Counted from the stretch's first letter, positions 38,338-51,957 are shown. The stretch is 64,000 nt of DNA from Elephas maximus indicus (GCF_024166365.1 NC_064838.1:74850001-74914000); one strand, 5' to 3'. Translations and numbers: made by a program. Notes: generated by a model from the sequence alone, not told the origin.

Positions 38338-41061
38338 GGCCCCTGGCGGGTGTGGTTCAGTGTTCTCTACCCATCCCCCGTGGCGGGGGATGGGTAGAGA
38401 ACCATACAAAGCAGCAGAGGAATTATTCGTCCCCGGAGAGGTTGCATCTGCCCAGAAGCTCCACCTGGCCGGGGTCCGCCCCTACTGTATCGCCCATGTC
38501 AATCAACAGAAGCTAAGACCTTCCAGAGAGACTACCTGCTATTGTCTACCCACGGGGAAGCAGGACAGCCAGAAGCCTCCCCCGTTTCATCGCTAGGCTC
38601 TCTCTCAGGCCCCTCATACGTGTGATGTGTCTCAAGGGTAGAACGAAGAGAGTTCTGCGAAGCAACACATACACAGAGGGGCCATAGATGCTGAGGAAGG
38701 GCGCCTTGCCTACTGATATCCTAGCGTAAGTGGAAATGTGGTATCTGCCTGCTGGCCCGGTGTGTCGAACGTGTCCACCTCAGGGCCTGCCTACTGTGAA
38801 GTGATTCCCTGGGTGCCCTGGGTTTTGTGGCCCAAAAGAGAAGGGGCCGTCGTGTGTCTATGGGTGAAATGGAGGGCTCTGTGGAACTGGCCGCTGAGGC
38901 TGGACCTCTCCTATTGGCTCAGTGTCTGTGACCCGTCCCCGTCAGAAGTTCCGGCCAGCCTTCCGGTGGCTGTCTCCATGGTGATTGGGAAAGAAGCCTT
39001 AGGCCCTGCACTCAGCCTTCACCTGGCCTACCTGGCCTCTTTCCCCTCATCTAGACCGCTGTGTGGATGAAAGAAAGAATGTCGGCCAATGACCACATGT
39101 CCTCCTTGCCTTTGAAGGATTAGGCTCCTTGCCTGGGCAGAAGACAGCCAAGGTCAGCCTGAGCCTAGACACCTAGTGACCTGTGACACGGCAGGCAGTG
39201 ACAGATGTTCATTTTCATGCTCACGTATCCGCAGGTGGCGGATTCAGATTGGTCGGAGAAGAAGTGTAACTAGGGATGACACACACACACGAGGGCACGG
39301 GGGAAAGGTCAGGGAAAATAGCTGAGGTCGTGGAGCTCTAGCGGAGCCAGTGTAGGGCCCAGGCCTCCCTCCTGTTCGTGGCAAAGAGGTGAAACATATG
39401 CCGCCACGCGCAGACTCTGGACTGCTAGGGCCCTGGATGCCCAGATTGCGGCCTTGTCTTCGGAGAAGTGTCACACATGCACTGTGCCAGCGGAGGCTGT
39501 GGCCCAGCAGAGGGCAAAATCTTGAAAATGGGGCCTTCAGTTGACTTTGCCTGTGCTCTCCTTTGGCTGAGTGACATCGTGTGTTTCCTAGCAGGAGAAG
39601 GCATTCGTGGAGAGAGGCGGATTCCATGTGTGCAGGCAAAGTGTGTGCTGAGATGATGAGTCGCTGGAGACCGGGGTGGACTCCTCAGACCCGGGATAGG
39701 CCTCTGGCAGGTATGTGTCAATGTTTTCTGCCCATGGCACTCAGCCGGGTATCTGCATAGAATGTTATCCCCGGAATTAGTAGTCTCCGGAAAAGCTGCT
39801 ACATGTCAGCAAGCTTCACCCGGCCAGGTCCGCCCGTGATGTAGCTTCCCAATCCGCGGCTACTCTCTAGACCTTCCAGATAGACTAGCAGATCTTCTCT
39901 GCCCTTGGGCAACCGGTAGAGCCAGAGGCCTTCCCCGTTTGCTCTTTCGTCTCTAGGCCCTCTGTCAGGCACTCCAAGGTGTGAAGTGACAAGGGGGAGA
40001 AGGAAGAGATTTCAGAGAAGGAACACATCCAGAGAGAGACAGAGACAGGCAAGAGATGCTGAGTGGGGATGCTTTGCGTACTGATATCCTCAGGAAAGTG
40101 GGAAAGAGGTACCTGGCCTGCTCTGCCAATGCCCTGAAGCAGTCCGCACCAGGGGCTGCCTTGTGCCTGCGTAGCCTTTCCCAGGGTGTGCTCAAATCCT
40201 GTGGCCACTAGGTGTCGTAGGTCACAATGGAAGGCCCTGTGTCATCTGCCTGGCGGGCCGGATCTCTGCCATTGGCTCGGTCTTGTCAGCAGGCCCATCG
40301 CAAGCTCCGCCCACTCTTCCGGTGGGGGGACTGTCTCTATGGTGATGGCAAAGAAGCCTCAGCCCCGCCCACCTGGCCTTCACTTCAGCTCCCTGGCCCG
40401 CTGACCCTCACTCAGACCTCTGTGTTGCTCCAAATGAATGTCCGCCAGTGCCCTGGTGTCAGCACCTGGGATAAAGAATTCGGGACCTTGCCTGGGGCAG
40501 AAGGCAGCCTAGGTCAGCGGGTACCTGGAAGTCTACTGCCTTGTGACACTGCTGCCAGTGACAAATGGTGACTCCCACACTCACATATCGCCTGGTGGCA
40601 GAATGATAGTGATGGGTGGAGAAACATCGCTCCGGCGCACACGTTCAGTGGGGCACCAGCCAAAGCAAAGGCCAGGGCCGGTAGTGGACATCGTGGAGCT
40701 GAATGGCGAGCCAGTGAAGGGCCCAAGGATCCCTCCTGTATGTGGCGAACAGGTCATGCGTGTCCCCACGTCCATAAACCACTGGACTGCTGGGGCCCAG
40801 GCTGCCAGGATTTCGGCCTTGCCTTCGGAGCCCGGCCACATGCGCAGCCTTGCAGCGGAGGCGGGGACATGTAGACAGCCAAAATTGGGAAAATGGCAGT
40901 GTTTCCTTGATTTCCCTGGCATCGGCTGTTTTGAGCGGCTTGCTTTTTCTCCTGGTAGGATAGGGCCCTGACGGAGAAAGGCAGGATTACGTGTGCAGGA
41001 AAGGTGTGTGCTGAGAGGGTGACGACGTTGAGACCATGTTGGGATCTTTAGTCCCAGGAAA
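38338..41061 (+). repeat. Macrosatellite unit U15 (2724 bp, extended hairpin)
   Basis: The first 500 bases carry a cluster of changes shared only with U19: gtggttcagtg, catcccccgtgg, gcagaggaatt, cccagaagct, catacgtgtg, ctgcgaagcaac, gaaatgtggtatc and cctcagggcctg. The hairpin stem is 17 bp (38363-38401). From about 39430 to 41887 the sequence recurs at +2724. Confidence 0.95.
38363..38401. repeat. Extended hairpin (17-bp stem, 5-base loop) in U15; also in U19 at 49259-49297
   Basis: An a-to-c change in the former loop (cccacgtgg to cccccgtgg) removes a mismatch, so the stem grows from 15 to 17 bp with loop gtggc. The same change destroys the CACGTG E-box found at this place in the other units. 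Confidence 0.9.
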
Positions 41062-43785
41062 GGCCCCTGGCGGGTGTGGGTCAGTGTTCTCTACCCATCC
41101 CACGTGGCGGGGGATGGGTAGAGAACCATACAAAGCAGCAGCGGAATTATTCGTCCCCGGAGAGGTTGCATCTGCCCACAAGCTCCACCTGGCCGGGGTC
41201 CGCCCCTACTGTATCGCCCATGTCAATCAACAGAAGCTAAGACCTTCCAGAGAGACTACCTGCTATTGTCTACCCACGGGGAAGCAGGACAGCCAGAAGC
41301 CTCCCCCGTTTCATCGCCAGGCTCTCTCTCAGGCCCCTCATACTTGTGATGTGTCTCAAGGGTAGAACGAAGAGAGTTCTCCGAAGGAACACATACACAG
41401 AGGGGCCATAGATGCTGAGGAAGGACGCCTTGCCTACTGATATCCTAGCGTAAGTGGAAAAGTGGTACCTGCCTGCTGGCCCGGTGTGTCGAACGTGTCC
41501 ACATCAGGGGCTGCCTACTGTGAAGTGATTCCCTGGGTGCCCTCGGTTTTGTGGCCCAAAAGAGAAGGGGCCGTCGTGTGTCCATGGGTGAAATGGAGGG
41601 CTCTGCGGAACTGGCCGCTGAGGCTGGACCTCTCCTATTGGCTCAGTGTCTGTGACCCGTCCCCGTCAGAAGTTCCGGCCAGCCTTCCGGTGGCTGTCTC
41701 CATGGTGATTGGGAAAGAAGCCTTAGGCCCTGCACTCAGCCTTCACCTGGCCTACCTGGCCTCTTTCCCCTCATCTAGACCGCTGTGTGGATGAAAGAAA
41801 CAATGTCGGCCAATGACCACATGTCCTCCTTGCCTTTGAAGGATTAGGCTCCTTGCCTGAGCAGAAGACAGCCAAGGTCAGCCTGAGCCGAGACACCTAG
41901 TGACCTGTGACACTGCAGGCAGTGACAGATGTTCATTTTCATGCTCACGTATCCGCAGGTGGCGGATTCAGAGTGGTCGGAGAAGAAGCGTAACTAGGGA
42001 TGACACACACACACGAGGGCACGGGGGAAAGGTCAGGGAAAATAGCTGAGGTCGTGGGGCTCTAGCGGAGCCAGTGTAGGGCCCAGGCCTCCCTCCTGTT
42101 CGTGGCAAAGAGGTGATCCATATGCCGCCATGCGCAGACTCTGGACTGCTTGGGCCCTGGATGCCCAGATTGCGGCCTTGTCTTCGGAGAAGTGTCACAC
42201 ATGCACTGTGCCAGCGGAGGCTGTGGCCCAGCAGAGGGCAAAATCTTGAAAATGGGGCCTTCAGTTGACTTTGCCTGTGCTCTCCTTTGGCTGAGTGACA
42301 TCGTGTGTTTCCTAGCAGGAGAAGGCATTCGTGGAGAGAGGCGGATTCCATGTGTGCAGGCAAAGTGTGTGCTGAGATGATGAGTCGCTGGAGACCGGGG
42401 TGGACTCCTCAGACCCGGGATAGGCCTCTGGCAGGTATGTGTCAATGTTTTCTGCCCATGGCACTCAGCCGGGTATCTGCATAGAATGTTATCCCCGGAA
42501 TTAGTAGTCTCCGGAAAAGCTGCTACATGTCAGCAAGCTTCACCCGGCCAGGTCCGCCCGTGATGTAGCTTCCCAATCCGCGGCTACTCTCTAGACCTTC
42601 CAGATAGACTAGCAGATCTTCTCTGCCCTTGGGCAACCGGTAGAGCCAGAGGCCTTCCCCGTTTGCTCTTTCGTCTCTAGGCCCTCTGTCAGGCACTCCA
42701 AGGTGTGAAGTGACAAGGGGGAGAAGGAAGAGATTTCAGAGAAGGAACACATCCAGAGAGAGACAGAGACAGGCAAGAGATGCTGAGTGGGGATGCTTTG
42801 CGTACTGATATCCTCAGGAAAGTGGGAAAGAGGTACCTGGCCTGCTCTGCCAATGCCCTGAAGCAGTCCGCACCAGGGGCTGCCTTGTGCCTGCGTAGCC
42901 TTTCCCAGGGTGTGCTCAAATCCTGTGGCCACTAGGTGTCGTAGGTCACAATGGAAGGCCCTGTGTCATCTGCCTGGCGGGCCGGATCTCTGCCATTGGC
43001 TCGGTCTTGTCAGCAGGCCCATCGCAAGCTCCGCCCACTCTTCCGGTGGGGGGACTGTCTCTATGGTGATGGCAAAGAAGCCTCAGCCCCGCCCACCTGG
43101 CCTTCACTTCAGCTCCCTGGCCCGCTGACCCTCACTCAGACCTCTGTGTTGCTCCAAATGAATGTCCGCCAGTGCCCTGGTGTCAGCACCTGGGATAAAG
43201 AATTCGGGACCTTGCCTGGGGCAGAAGGCAGCCTAGGTCAGCGGGTACCTGGAAGTCTACTGCCTTGTGACACTGCTGCCAGTGACAAATGGTGACTCCC
43301 ACACTCACATATCGCCTGGTGGCAGAATGATAGTGATGGGTGGAGAAACATCGCTCCGGCGCACACGTTCAGTGGGGCACCAGCCAAAGCAAAGGCCAGG
43401 GCCGGTAGTGGACATCGTGGAGCTGAATGGCGAGCCAGTGAAGGGCCCAAGGATCCCTCCTGTATGTGGCGAACAGGTCATGCGTGTCCCCACGTCCATA
43501 AACCACTGGACTGCTGGGGCCCAGGCTGCCAGGATTTCGGCCTTGCCTTCGGAGCCCGGCCACATGCGCAGCCTTGCAGCGGAGGCGGGGACATGTAGAC
43601 AGCCAAAATTGGGAAAATGGCAGTGTTTCCTTGATTTCCCTGGCATCGGCTGTTTTGAGCGGCTTGCTTTTTCTCCTGGTAGGATAGGGCCCTGACGGAG
43701 AAAGGCAGGATTACGTGTGCAGGAAAGGTGTGTGCTGAGAGGGTGACGACGTTGAGACCATGTTGGGATCTTTAGTCCCAGGAAA
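41062..43785 (+). repeat. Macrosatellite unit U16 (2724 bp, hairpin form)
   Basis: The hairpin is at 41087-41125. It has gaaacaatgtcg, catcgccagg and, near 42150, a gtgatccatatg/gaagtgtc combination. Its A half (gagacaggcaag, gatgctttgcg, aatggaaggcc, tccggcgcac) is shared with U15 and U20. Confidence 0.95.
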
Positions 43786-46509
43786 GGCCCCTGGCGGGTG
43801 TGGGTCAGTGTTCTCTACCCATCCCACGTGGCGGGGGATGGGTAGAGAACCATACAAAGCAGCAGCGGAATTATTCGTCCCCGGAGAGGTTGCATCTGCC
43901 CACAAGCTCCACCTGGCCGGGGTCCGCCCCTACTGTATCGCCCATGTCAATCAACAGAAGCTAAGACCTTCCAGAGAGACTACCTGCTATTGTCTACCCA
44001 CGGGGAAGCAGGACAGCCAGAAGCCTCCCCCGTTTCATCGCCAGGCTCTCTCTCAGGCCCCTCATACTTGTGATGTGTCTCAAGGGTAGAACGAAGAGAG
44101 TTCTCCGAAGGAACACATACACAGAGGGGCCATAGATGCTGAGGAAGGACGCCTTGCCTACTGATATCCTAGCGTAAGTGGAAAAGTGGTACCTGCCTGC
44201 TGGCCCGGTGTGTCGAACGTGTCCACATCAGGGGCTGCCTACTGTGAAGTGATTCCCTGGGTGCCCTCGGTTTTGTGGCCCAAAAGAGAAGGGGCCGTCG
44301 TGTGTCCATGGGTGAAATGGAGGGCTCTGCGGAACTGGCCGCTGAGGCTGGACCTCTCCTATTGGCTCAGTGTCTGTGACCCGTCCCCGTCAGAAGTTCC
44401 GGCCAGCCTTCCGGTGGCTGTCTCCATGGTGATTGGGAAAGAAGCCTTAGGCCCTGCACTCAGCCTTCACCTGGCCTACCTGGCCTCTTTCCCCTCATCT
44501 AGACCGCTGTGTGGATGAAAGAAACAATGTCGGCCAATGACCACATGTCCTCCTTGCCTTTGAAGGATTAGGCTCCTTGCCTGAGCAGAAGACAGCCAAG
44601 GTCAGCCTGAGCCTAGACACCTAGTGACCTGTGACACGGCAGGCAGTGACAGATGTTCATTTTCATGCTCACGTATCCGCAGGTGGCGGATTCAGATTGG
44701 TCGGAGAAGAAGTGTAACTAGGGATGACACACACACACGAGGGCACGGGGGAAAGGTCAGGGAAAATAGCTGAGGTCGTGGAGCTCTAGCGGAGCCAGTG
44801 TAGGGCCCAGGCCTCCCTCCTGTTCGTGGCAAAGAGGTGAAACATATGCCGCCACGCGCAGACTCTGGACTGCTAGGGCCCTGGATGCCCAGATTGCGGC
44901 CTTGTCTTCAGAGAAGTGTCACACATGCACTGTGCCAGCAGAGGCTGTGGCCCAGCAGAGGGCAAAATTTTGAAAATGGGGCCTTCAGTTGACTTTGCCT
45001 GTGCTCTCCTTTGGCTGAGTGACATCCTGTGTTTCCTAGCAGGAGAAGGCATTCGTGGAGAGAGGCGGATTCCATGTGTGCAGGCAAAGTGTGTGCTGAG
45101 ATGATGAGTCGCTGGAGACCGGGGTGGACTCCTCAGACCCGGGATAGGCCTCTGGCAGGTATGTGTCAATGTTTTCTGCCCATGGCACTCAGCCGGGTAT
45201 CTGCATAGAATGTTATCCCCGGAATTAGTAGTCTCCGGAGAGGCTGCTACATGTCAGCAAGCTTCACCCGGCCAGGTCCCCCCGTGATGTAGCTTCCCAA
45301 TCCGTGGCTACTCTCTAGACCTTCCAGATAGACTAGCAGATCTTCTCTGCCCTTGGGCAACCGGTAGAGCCAGAGGCCTTCCCCGTTTGCTCTTTCGTCT
45401 CTAGGCCCTCTGTCAGGCACTCCAAGGTGTGAAGTGACAAGGGGGAGAAGGAAGAGATTTCAGAGAAGGAACACATCCAGAGAGAGACAGAGAGAGGCAA
45501 GAGATGCTGAGTGGGGATGCCTTGCGTACTGATATCCTCAGGAAAGTGGGAAAGAGGTACCTGGCCTGCTCTGCCAATGCCCTGAAGCAGTCCGCACCAG
45601 GGGCTGCCTTGTGCCTGCGTAGCCTTTCCCAGGGTGTGCTCAAATCCTGTGGCCACTAGGTGTCGTAGGTCACAATGGAGGGCCCTGTGTCATCTGCCTG
45701 GCGGGCCGGATCTCTGCCATTGGCTCGGTCTTGTCAGCAGGCCCATCGCAAGCTCCGCCCACTCTTCCGGTGGGGGGACTGTCTCTATGGTGATGGCAAA
45801 GAAGCCTCAGCCCCGCCCACCTGGCCTTCACTTCAGCTCCCTGGCCCGCTGACCCTCACTCAGACCTCTGTGTTGCTCCAAATGAATGTCCGCCAGTGCC
45901 CTGGTGTCAGCACCTGGGATAAAGAATTCGGGACCTTGCCTGGGGCAGAAGGCAGCCTAGGTCAGCGGGTACCTGGAAGTCTACTGCCTTGTGACACTGC
46001 TGCCAGTGACAAATGGTGACTCCCACACTCACATATCGCCTGGTGGCAGAATGATAGTGATGGGTGGAGAAACATCGCTCCGGAGCACACGTTCAGTGGG
46101 GCACCAGCCAAAGCAAAGGCCAGGGCCGGTAGTGGACGTCGTGGAGCTGAATGGCGAGCCAGTGAAGGGCCCAAGGATCCCTCCTGTATGTGGCGAACAG
46201 GTCATGCGTGTCCCCACGTCCATAAACCACTGGACTGCTGGGGCCCAGGCTGCCAGGATTTCGGCCTTGCCTTCGGAGCCCGGCCACATGCGCAGCCTTG
46301 CAGCGGAGGCAGGGACATGTAGACAGCCAAAATTGGGAAAATGGCAGTGTTTCCTTGATTTCCCTGGCATCGGCCGTTTTGAGCGGCTTGCTTTTTCTCC
46401 TGGTAGGATAGGGCCCTGACAGAGAAAGGCAGGATTACGTGTGCAGGAAAGGTGTGTGCTGAGAGGGTGATGACGTTGAGACCATGTTGGGATCTTTAGT
46501 CCCAGGAAA
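43786..46509 (+). repeat. Macrosatellite unit U17 (2724 bp, hairpin form)
   Basis: The hairpin is at 43811-43849. It has gaaacaatgtcg. A private change is catcctgtg at about 45028. The rest of the B and A halves resembles U13 and U14. Confidence 0.95.
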
Positions 46510-49233
46510 GGCCCCTGGCGGGTGTGGGTCAGTGTTCTCTACCCATCCCACGTGGCGGGGGATGGGTAGAGAACCATACAAAGCAGCAGCGGAATTATTC
46601 GTCCCCGGAGAGGTTGCATCTGCCCACAAGCTCCACCTGGCCGGGGTCCGCCCCTACTGTATCGCCCATGTCAATCAACAGAAGCTAAGACCTTCCAGAG
46701 AGACTACCTGCTATTGTCTACCCACGGGGAAGCAGGACAGCCAGAAGCCTCCCCCGTTTCATCGCCAGGCTCTCTCTCAGGCCCCTCATACTTGTGATGT
46801 GTCTCAAGGGTAGAACGAAGAGAGTTCTCCGAAGGAACACATACACAGAGGGGCCATAGATGCTGAGGAAGGACGCCTTGCCTACTGATATCCTAGCGTA
46901 AGTGGAAAAGTGGTACCTGCCTGCTGGCCCGGTGTGTCGAACGTGTCCACATCAGGGGCTGCCTACTGTGAAGTGATTCCCTGGGTGCCCTCGGTTTTGT
47001 GGCCCAAAAGAGAAGGGGCCGTCGTGTGTCCATGGGTGAAATGGAGGGCTCTGCGGAACTGGCCGCTGAGGCTGGACCTCTCCTATTGGCTCAGTGTCTG
47101 TGACCCGTCCCCGTCAGAAGTTCCGGCCAGCCTTCCGGTGGCTGTCTCCATGGTGATTGGGAAAGAAGCCTTAGGCCCTGCACTCAGCCTTCACCTGGCC
47201 TACCTGGCCTCTTTCCCCTCATCTAGACCGCTGTGTGGATGAAAGAAACAATGTCGGCCAATGACCACATGTCCTCCTTGCCTTTGAAGGATTAGGCTCC
47301 TTGCCTGAGCAGAAGACAGCCAAGGTCAGCCTGAGCCTAGACACCTAGTGACCTGTGACACGGCAGGCAGTGACAGATGTTCATTTTCATGCTCACGTAT
47401 CCGCAGGTGGCGGATTCAGATTGGTCGGAGAAGAAGTGTAACTAGGGATGACACACACACACGAGGGCACGGGGGAAAGGTCAGGGAAAATAGCTGAGGT
47501 CGTGGAGCTCTAGCGGAGCCAGTGTAGGGCCCAGGCCTCCCTCCTGTTCGTGGCAAAGAGGTGAAACATATGCCGCCACGCGCAGACTCTGGACTGCTAG
47601 GGCCCTGGATGCCCAGATTGCGGCCTTGTCTTCAGAGAAGTGTCACACATGCACTGTGCCAGCAGAGGCTGTGGCCCAGCAGAGGGCAAAATTTTGAAAA
47701 TGGGGCCTTCAGTTGACTTTGCCTGTGCTCTCCTTTGGCTGAGTGACATCGTGTGTTTCCTAGCAGGAGAAGGCATTCGTGGAGAGAGGCGGATTCCATG
47801 TGTGCAGGCAAAGTGTGTGCTGAGATGATGAGTCGCTGGAGACCGGGGTGGACTCCTCAGACCCGGGATAGGCCTCTGGCAGGTATGTGTCAATGTTTTC
47901 TGCCCATGGCACTCAGCCGGGTATCTGCATAGAATGTTATCCCCGGAATTAGTAGTCTCCGGAGAGGCTGCTACATGTCAGCAAGCTTCACCCGGCCAGG
48001 TCCCCCCGTGATGTAGCTTCCCAATCCGTGGCTACTCTCTAGACCTTCCAGATAGACTAGCAGATCTTCTCTGCCCTTGGGCAACCGGTAGAGCCAGAGG
48101 CCTTCCCCGTTTGCTCTTTCATCTCTAGGCCCTCTGTCAGGCACTCCAAGGTGTGAAGTGACAAGGGGGAGAAGGAAGAGATTTCAGAGAAGGAACACAT
48201 CCAGAGAGAGACAGAGAGAGGCAAGAGATGCTGAGTGGGGATGCCTTGCGTACTGATATCCTCAGGAAAGTGGGAAAGAGGTACCTGGCCTGCTCTGCCA
48301 ATGCCCTGAAGCAGTCCGCACCAGGGGCTGCCTTGTGCCTGCGTAGCCTTTCCCAGGGTGTGCTCAAATCCTGTGGCCACTAGGTGTCGTAGGTCACAAT
48401 GGAGGGCCCTGTGTCATCTGCCTGGCGGGCCGGATCTCTGCCATTGGCTCGGTCTTGTCAGCAGGCCCATCGCAAGCTCCGCCCACTCTTCCGGTGGGGG
48501 GACTGTCTCTATGGTGATGGCAAAGAAGCCTCAGCCCCGCCCACCTGGCCTTCACTTCAGCTCCCTGGCCCGCTGACCCTCACTCAGACCTCTGTGTTGC
48601 TCCAAATGAATGTCCGCCAGTGCCCTGGTGTCAGCACCTGGGATAAAGAATTCGGGACCTTGCCTGGGGCAGAAGGCAGCCTAGGTCAGCGGGTACCTGG
48701 AAGTCTACTGCCTTGTGACACTGCTGCCAGTGACAAATGGTGACTCCCACACTCACATATCGCCTGGTGGCAGAATGATAGTGATGGGTGGAGAAACATC
48801 GCTCCGGAGCACACGTTCAGTGGGGCACCAGCCAAAGCAAAGGCCAGGGCCGGTAGTGGACGTCGTGGAGCTGAATGGCGAGCCAGTGAAGGGCCCAAGG
48901 ATCCCTCCTGTATGTGGCGAACAGGTCATGCGTGTCCCCACGTCCATAAACCACTGGACTGCTGGGGCCCAGGCTGCCAGAATTTCGGCCTTGCCTTCGG
49001 AGCACTGCCACATGCGCGGCCTTGCAGCGGAGGCGGGGACATGTAGACAGCCAAAATTGGGAAAATGGCAGTGTTTCCTTGATTTCCCTGGCATCGGCTG
49101 TTTTGAGCGGCTTGCTTTTTCTCCTGGTAGGATAGGGCCCTGACGGAGAAAGGCAGGATTACGTGTGCAGGAAAGGTGTGTGCTGAGAGGGTGACGACGT
49201 TGAGACCATGTTGGGATCTTTAGTCCCAGGAAA
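46510..49233 (+). repeat. Macrosatellite unit U18 (2724 bp, hairpin form)
   Basis: The hairpin is at 46535-46573. It is a close copy of U14 at +10896, differing at gaaacaatg, tttcatctct and gagcactgcc. Confidence 0.95.
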
Positions 49234-51957
49234 GGCCCCTGGCGGGTGTGGTTCAGTGTTCTCTACCCATCCCCCGTGGCGGGGGATGGGTAGAGAACCA
49301 TACAAAGCAGCAGAGGAATTATTCGTCCCCGGAGAGGTTGCATCTGCCCAGAAGCTCCACCTGGCCGGGGTCCGCCCCTACTGTATCGCCCATGTCAATC
49401 AACAGAAGCTAAGACCTTCCAGAGAGACTACCTGCTATTGTCTACCCACGGGGAAGCAGGACAGCCAGAAGCCTCCCCCGTTTCATCGCTAGGCTCTCTC
49501 TCAGGCCCCTCATACGTGTGATGTGTCTCAAGGGTAGAACGAAGAGAGTTCTGCGAAGCAACACATACACAGAGGGGCCATAGATGCTGAGGAAGGGCGC
49601 CTTGCCTACTGATATCCTAGCGTAAGTGGAAATGTGGTATCTGCCTGCTGGCCCGGTGTGTCGAACGTGTCCACCTCAGGGCCTGCCTACTGTGAAGTGA
49701 TTCCCTGGGTGCCCTGGGTTTTGTGGCCCAAAAGAGAAGGGGCCGTCGTGTGTCTATGGGTGAAATGGAGGGCTCTGCGGAACTGGCCGCTGAGGCTGGA
49801 CCTCTCCTATTGGCTCAGTGTCTGTGACCCGTCCCCGTCAGAAGTTCCGGCCAGCCTTCCGGTGGCTGTCTCCATGGTGATTGGGAAAGAAGCCTTAGGC
49901 CCTGCACTCAGCCTTCACCTGGCCTACCTGGCCTCTTTCCCCTCATCTAGACCGCTGTGTGGATGAAAGAAAGAATGTCGGCCAATGACCACATGTCCTC
50001 CTTGCCTTTGAAGGATTAGGCTCCTTGCCTGGGCAGAAGACAGCCAAGGTCAGCCTGAGCCTAGACACCTAGTGACCTGTGACACGGCAGGCAGTGACAG
50101 ATGTTCATTTTCATGCTCACGTATCCGCAGGTGGCGGATTCAGATTGGTCGGAGAAGAAGTGTAACTAGGGATGACACACACACACGAGGGCACGGGGGA
50201 AAGGTCAGGGAAAATAGCTGAGGTCGTGGAGCTCTAGCGGAGCCAGTGTAGGGCCCAGGCCTCCCTCCTGTTCGTGGCAAAGAGGTGATCCATATGCCGC
50301 CATGCGCAGACTCTGGACTGCTTGGGCCCTGGATGCCCAGATTGCGGCCTTGTCTTCGGAGATGCGTCACACATGCACTGTGCCAGCGGAGGCTGTGGCC
50401 CAGCAGAGGGCAAAATCTTGAAAATGGGGCCTTCAGTTGACTTTGCCTGTGCTCTCCTTTGGCTGAGTGACATCGTGTGTTTCCTAGCAGGAGAAGGCAT
50501 TCGTGGAGAGAGGCGGATTCCATGTGTGCAGGCAAAGTGTGTGCTGAGATGATGAGTCGCTGGAGACCACGGTGGACTCCTCAGACCCGGGATAGGCCTC
50601 TGGCAGGTATGTGTCAATGTTTTCTGCCCATGCCACTCAGCCGGGTATCTGCATAGAATGTTATCCCCGGAATTAGTAGTCTCCGGAAAGGCTGCTGCAT
50701 GTCAGCAAGCTTCACCCTGCCAGGTCCGCCCGTGATGTAGCTTCCCAATCCGTGGCTACTCTCTAGACCTTCCAGATAGACTAGCAGATCTTCTCTGCCC
50801 TTGGGCAACCGGTAGAGCCAGAGGCCTTCCCCGTTTGTTCTTTCGTCTCTAGGCCCTCTGTCAGGCACTCCAAGGTGTGAAGTGACAAGGGGGAGAAGGA
50901 AGAGATTTCAGAGAAGGAACACATCCAGAGAGAGACAGAGAGAGGCAAGAGATGCTGAGTGGGGATGCCTTGCGTACTGATATCCTCAGGAAAGTGGGAA
51001 AGAGGTACCTGGCCTGCTCTGCCAATGCCCTGAAGCAGTCCGCACCAGGGGCTGCCTTGTGCCTGCGTAGCCTTTCCCAGGGTGTGCTCAAATCCTGTGG
51101 CCACTAGGTGTCGTAGGTCACAATGGAGGGCCCTGTGTCATCTGCCTGGCGGGCCGGATCTCTGCCATTGGCTCGGTCTTGTCAGCAGGCCCATCGCAAG
51201 CTCCGCCCACTCTTCCGGTGGGGGGACTGTCTCTATGGTGATGGCAAAGAAGCCTCAGCCCCGCCCACCTGGCCTTCACTTCAGCTCCCTGGCCCGCTGA
51301 CCCTCACTCAGACCTCTGTGTTGCTCCAAATGAGTGTCCGCCAGTGCCCTGGTGTCAGCACCTGGGATAAAGAATTCGGGACCTTGCCTGGGGCAGAAGG
51401 CAGCCTAGGTCAGCGGGTACCTGGAAGTCTACTGCCTTGTGACACTGCTGCCAGTGACAAATGGTGACTCCCACACTCACATATCGCCTGGTGGCAGAAT
51501 GATAGTGATGGGTGGAGAAACATCGCTCCGGAGCACACGTTCAGTGGGGCACCAGCCAAAGCAAAGGCCAGGGCCGGTAGTGGACATCGTGGAGCTGAAT
51601 GGCGAGCCAGTGAAGGGCCCAAGGATCCCTCCTGTATGTGGCGAACAGGTCATGCGTGTCCCCACGTCCATAAACCACTGGACTGCTGGGGCCCAGGATG
51701 CCAGGATTTCGGCCTTGCCTTCGGAGCCCGGCCACATGCGCAGCCTTGCAGCGGAGGCGGGGACATGTAGACAGCCAAAATTGGGAAAATGGCAGTGTTT
51801 CCTTGATTTCCCTGGCATCGGCTGTTTTGAGCGGCTTGCTTTTTCTCCTGGTAGGATAGGGCCCTGACGGAGAAAGGCAGGATTACGTGTGCAGGAAAGG
51901 TGTGTGCTGAGAGGGTGACGACGTTGAGACCATGTTGGGATCTTTAGTCCCAGGAAA
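49234..51957 (+). repeat. Macrosatellite unit U19 (2724 bp, extended hairpin, mosaic)
   Basis: The 5' part is a copy of U15 at +10896, including the 17-bp hairpin (49259-49297). From about 50288 to 50840 it switches to the haplotype typical of the left array (gtgatccatatg, gatgcgtc, gctgctgcatg, gtttgttc). It then returns to the right-array haplotype. Confidence 0.95.
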
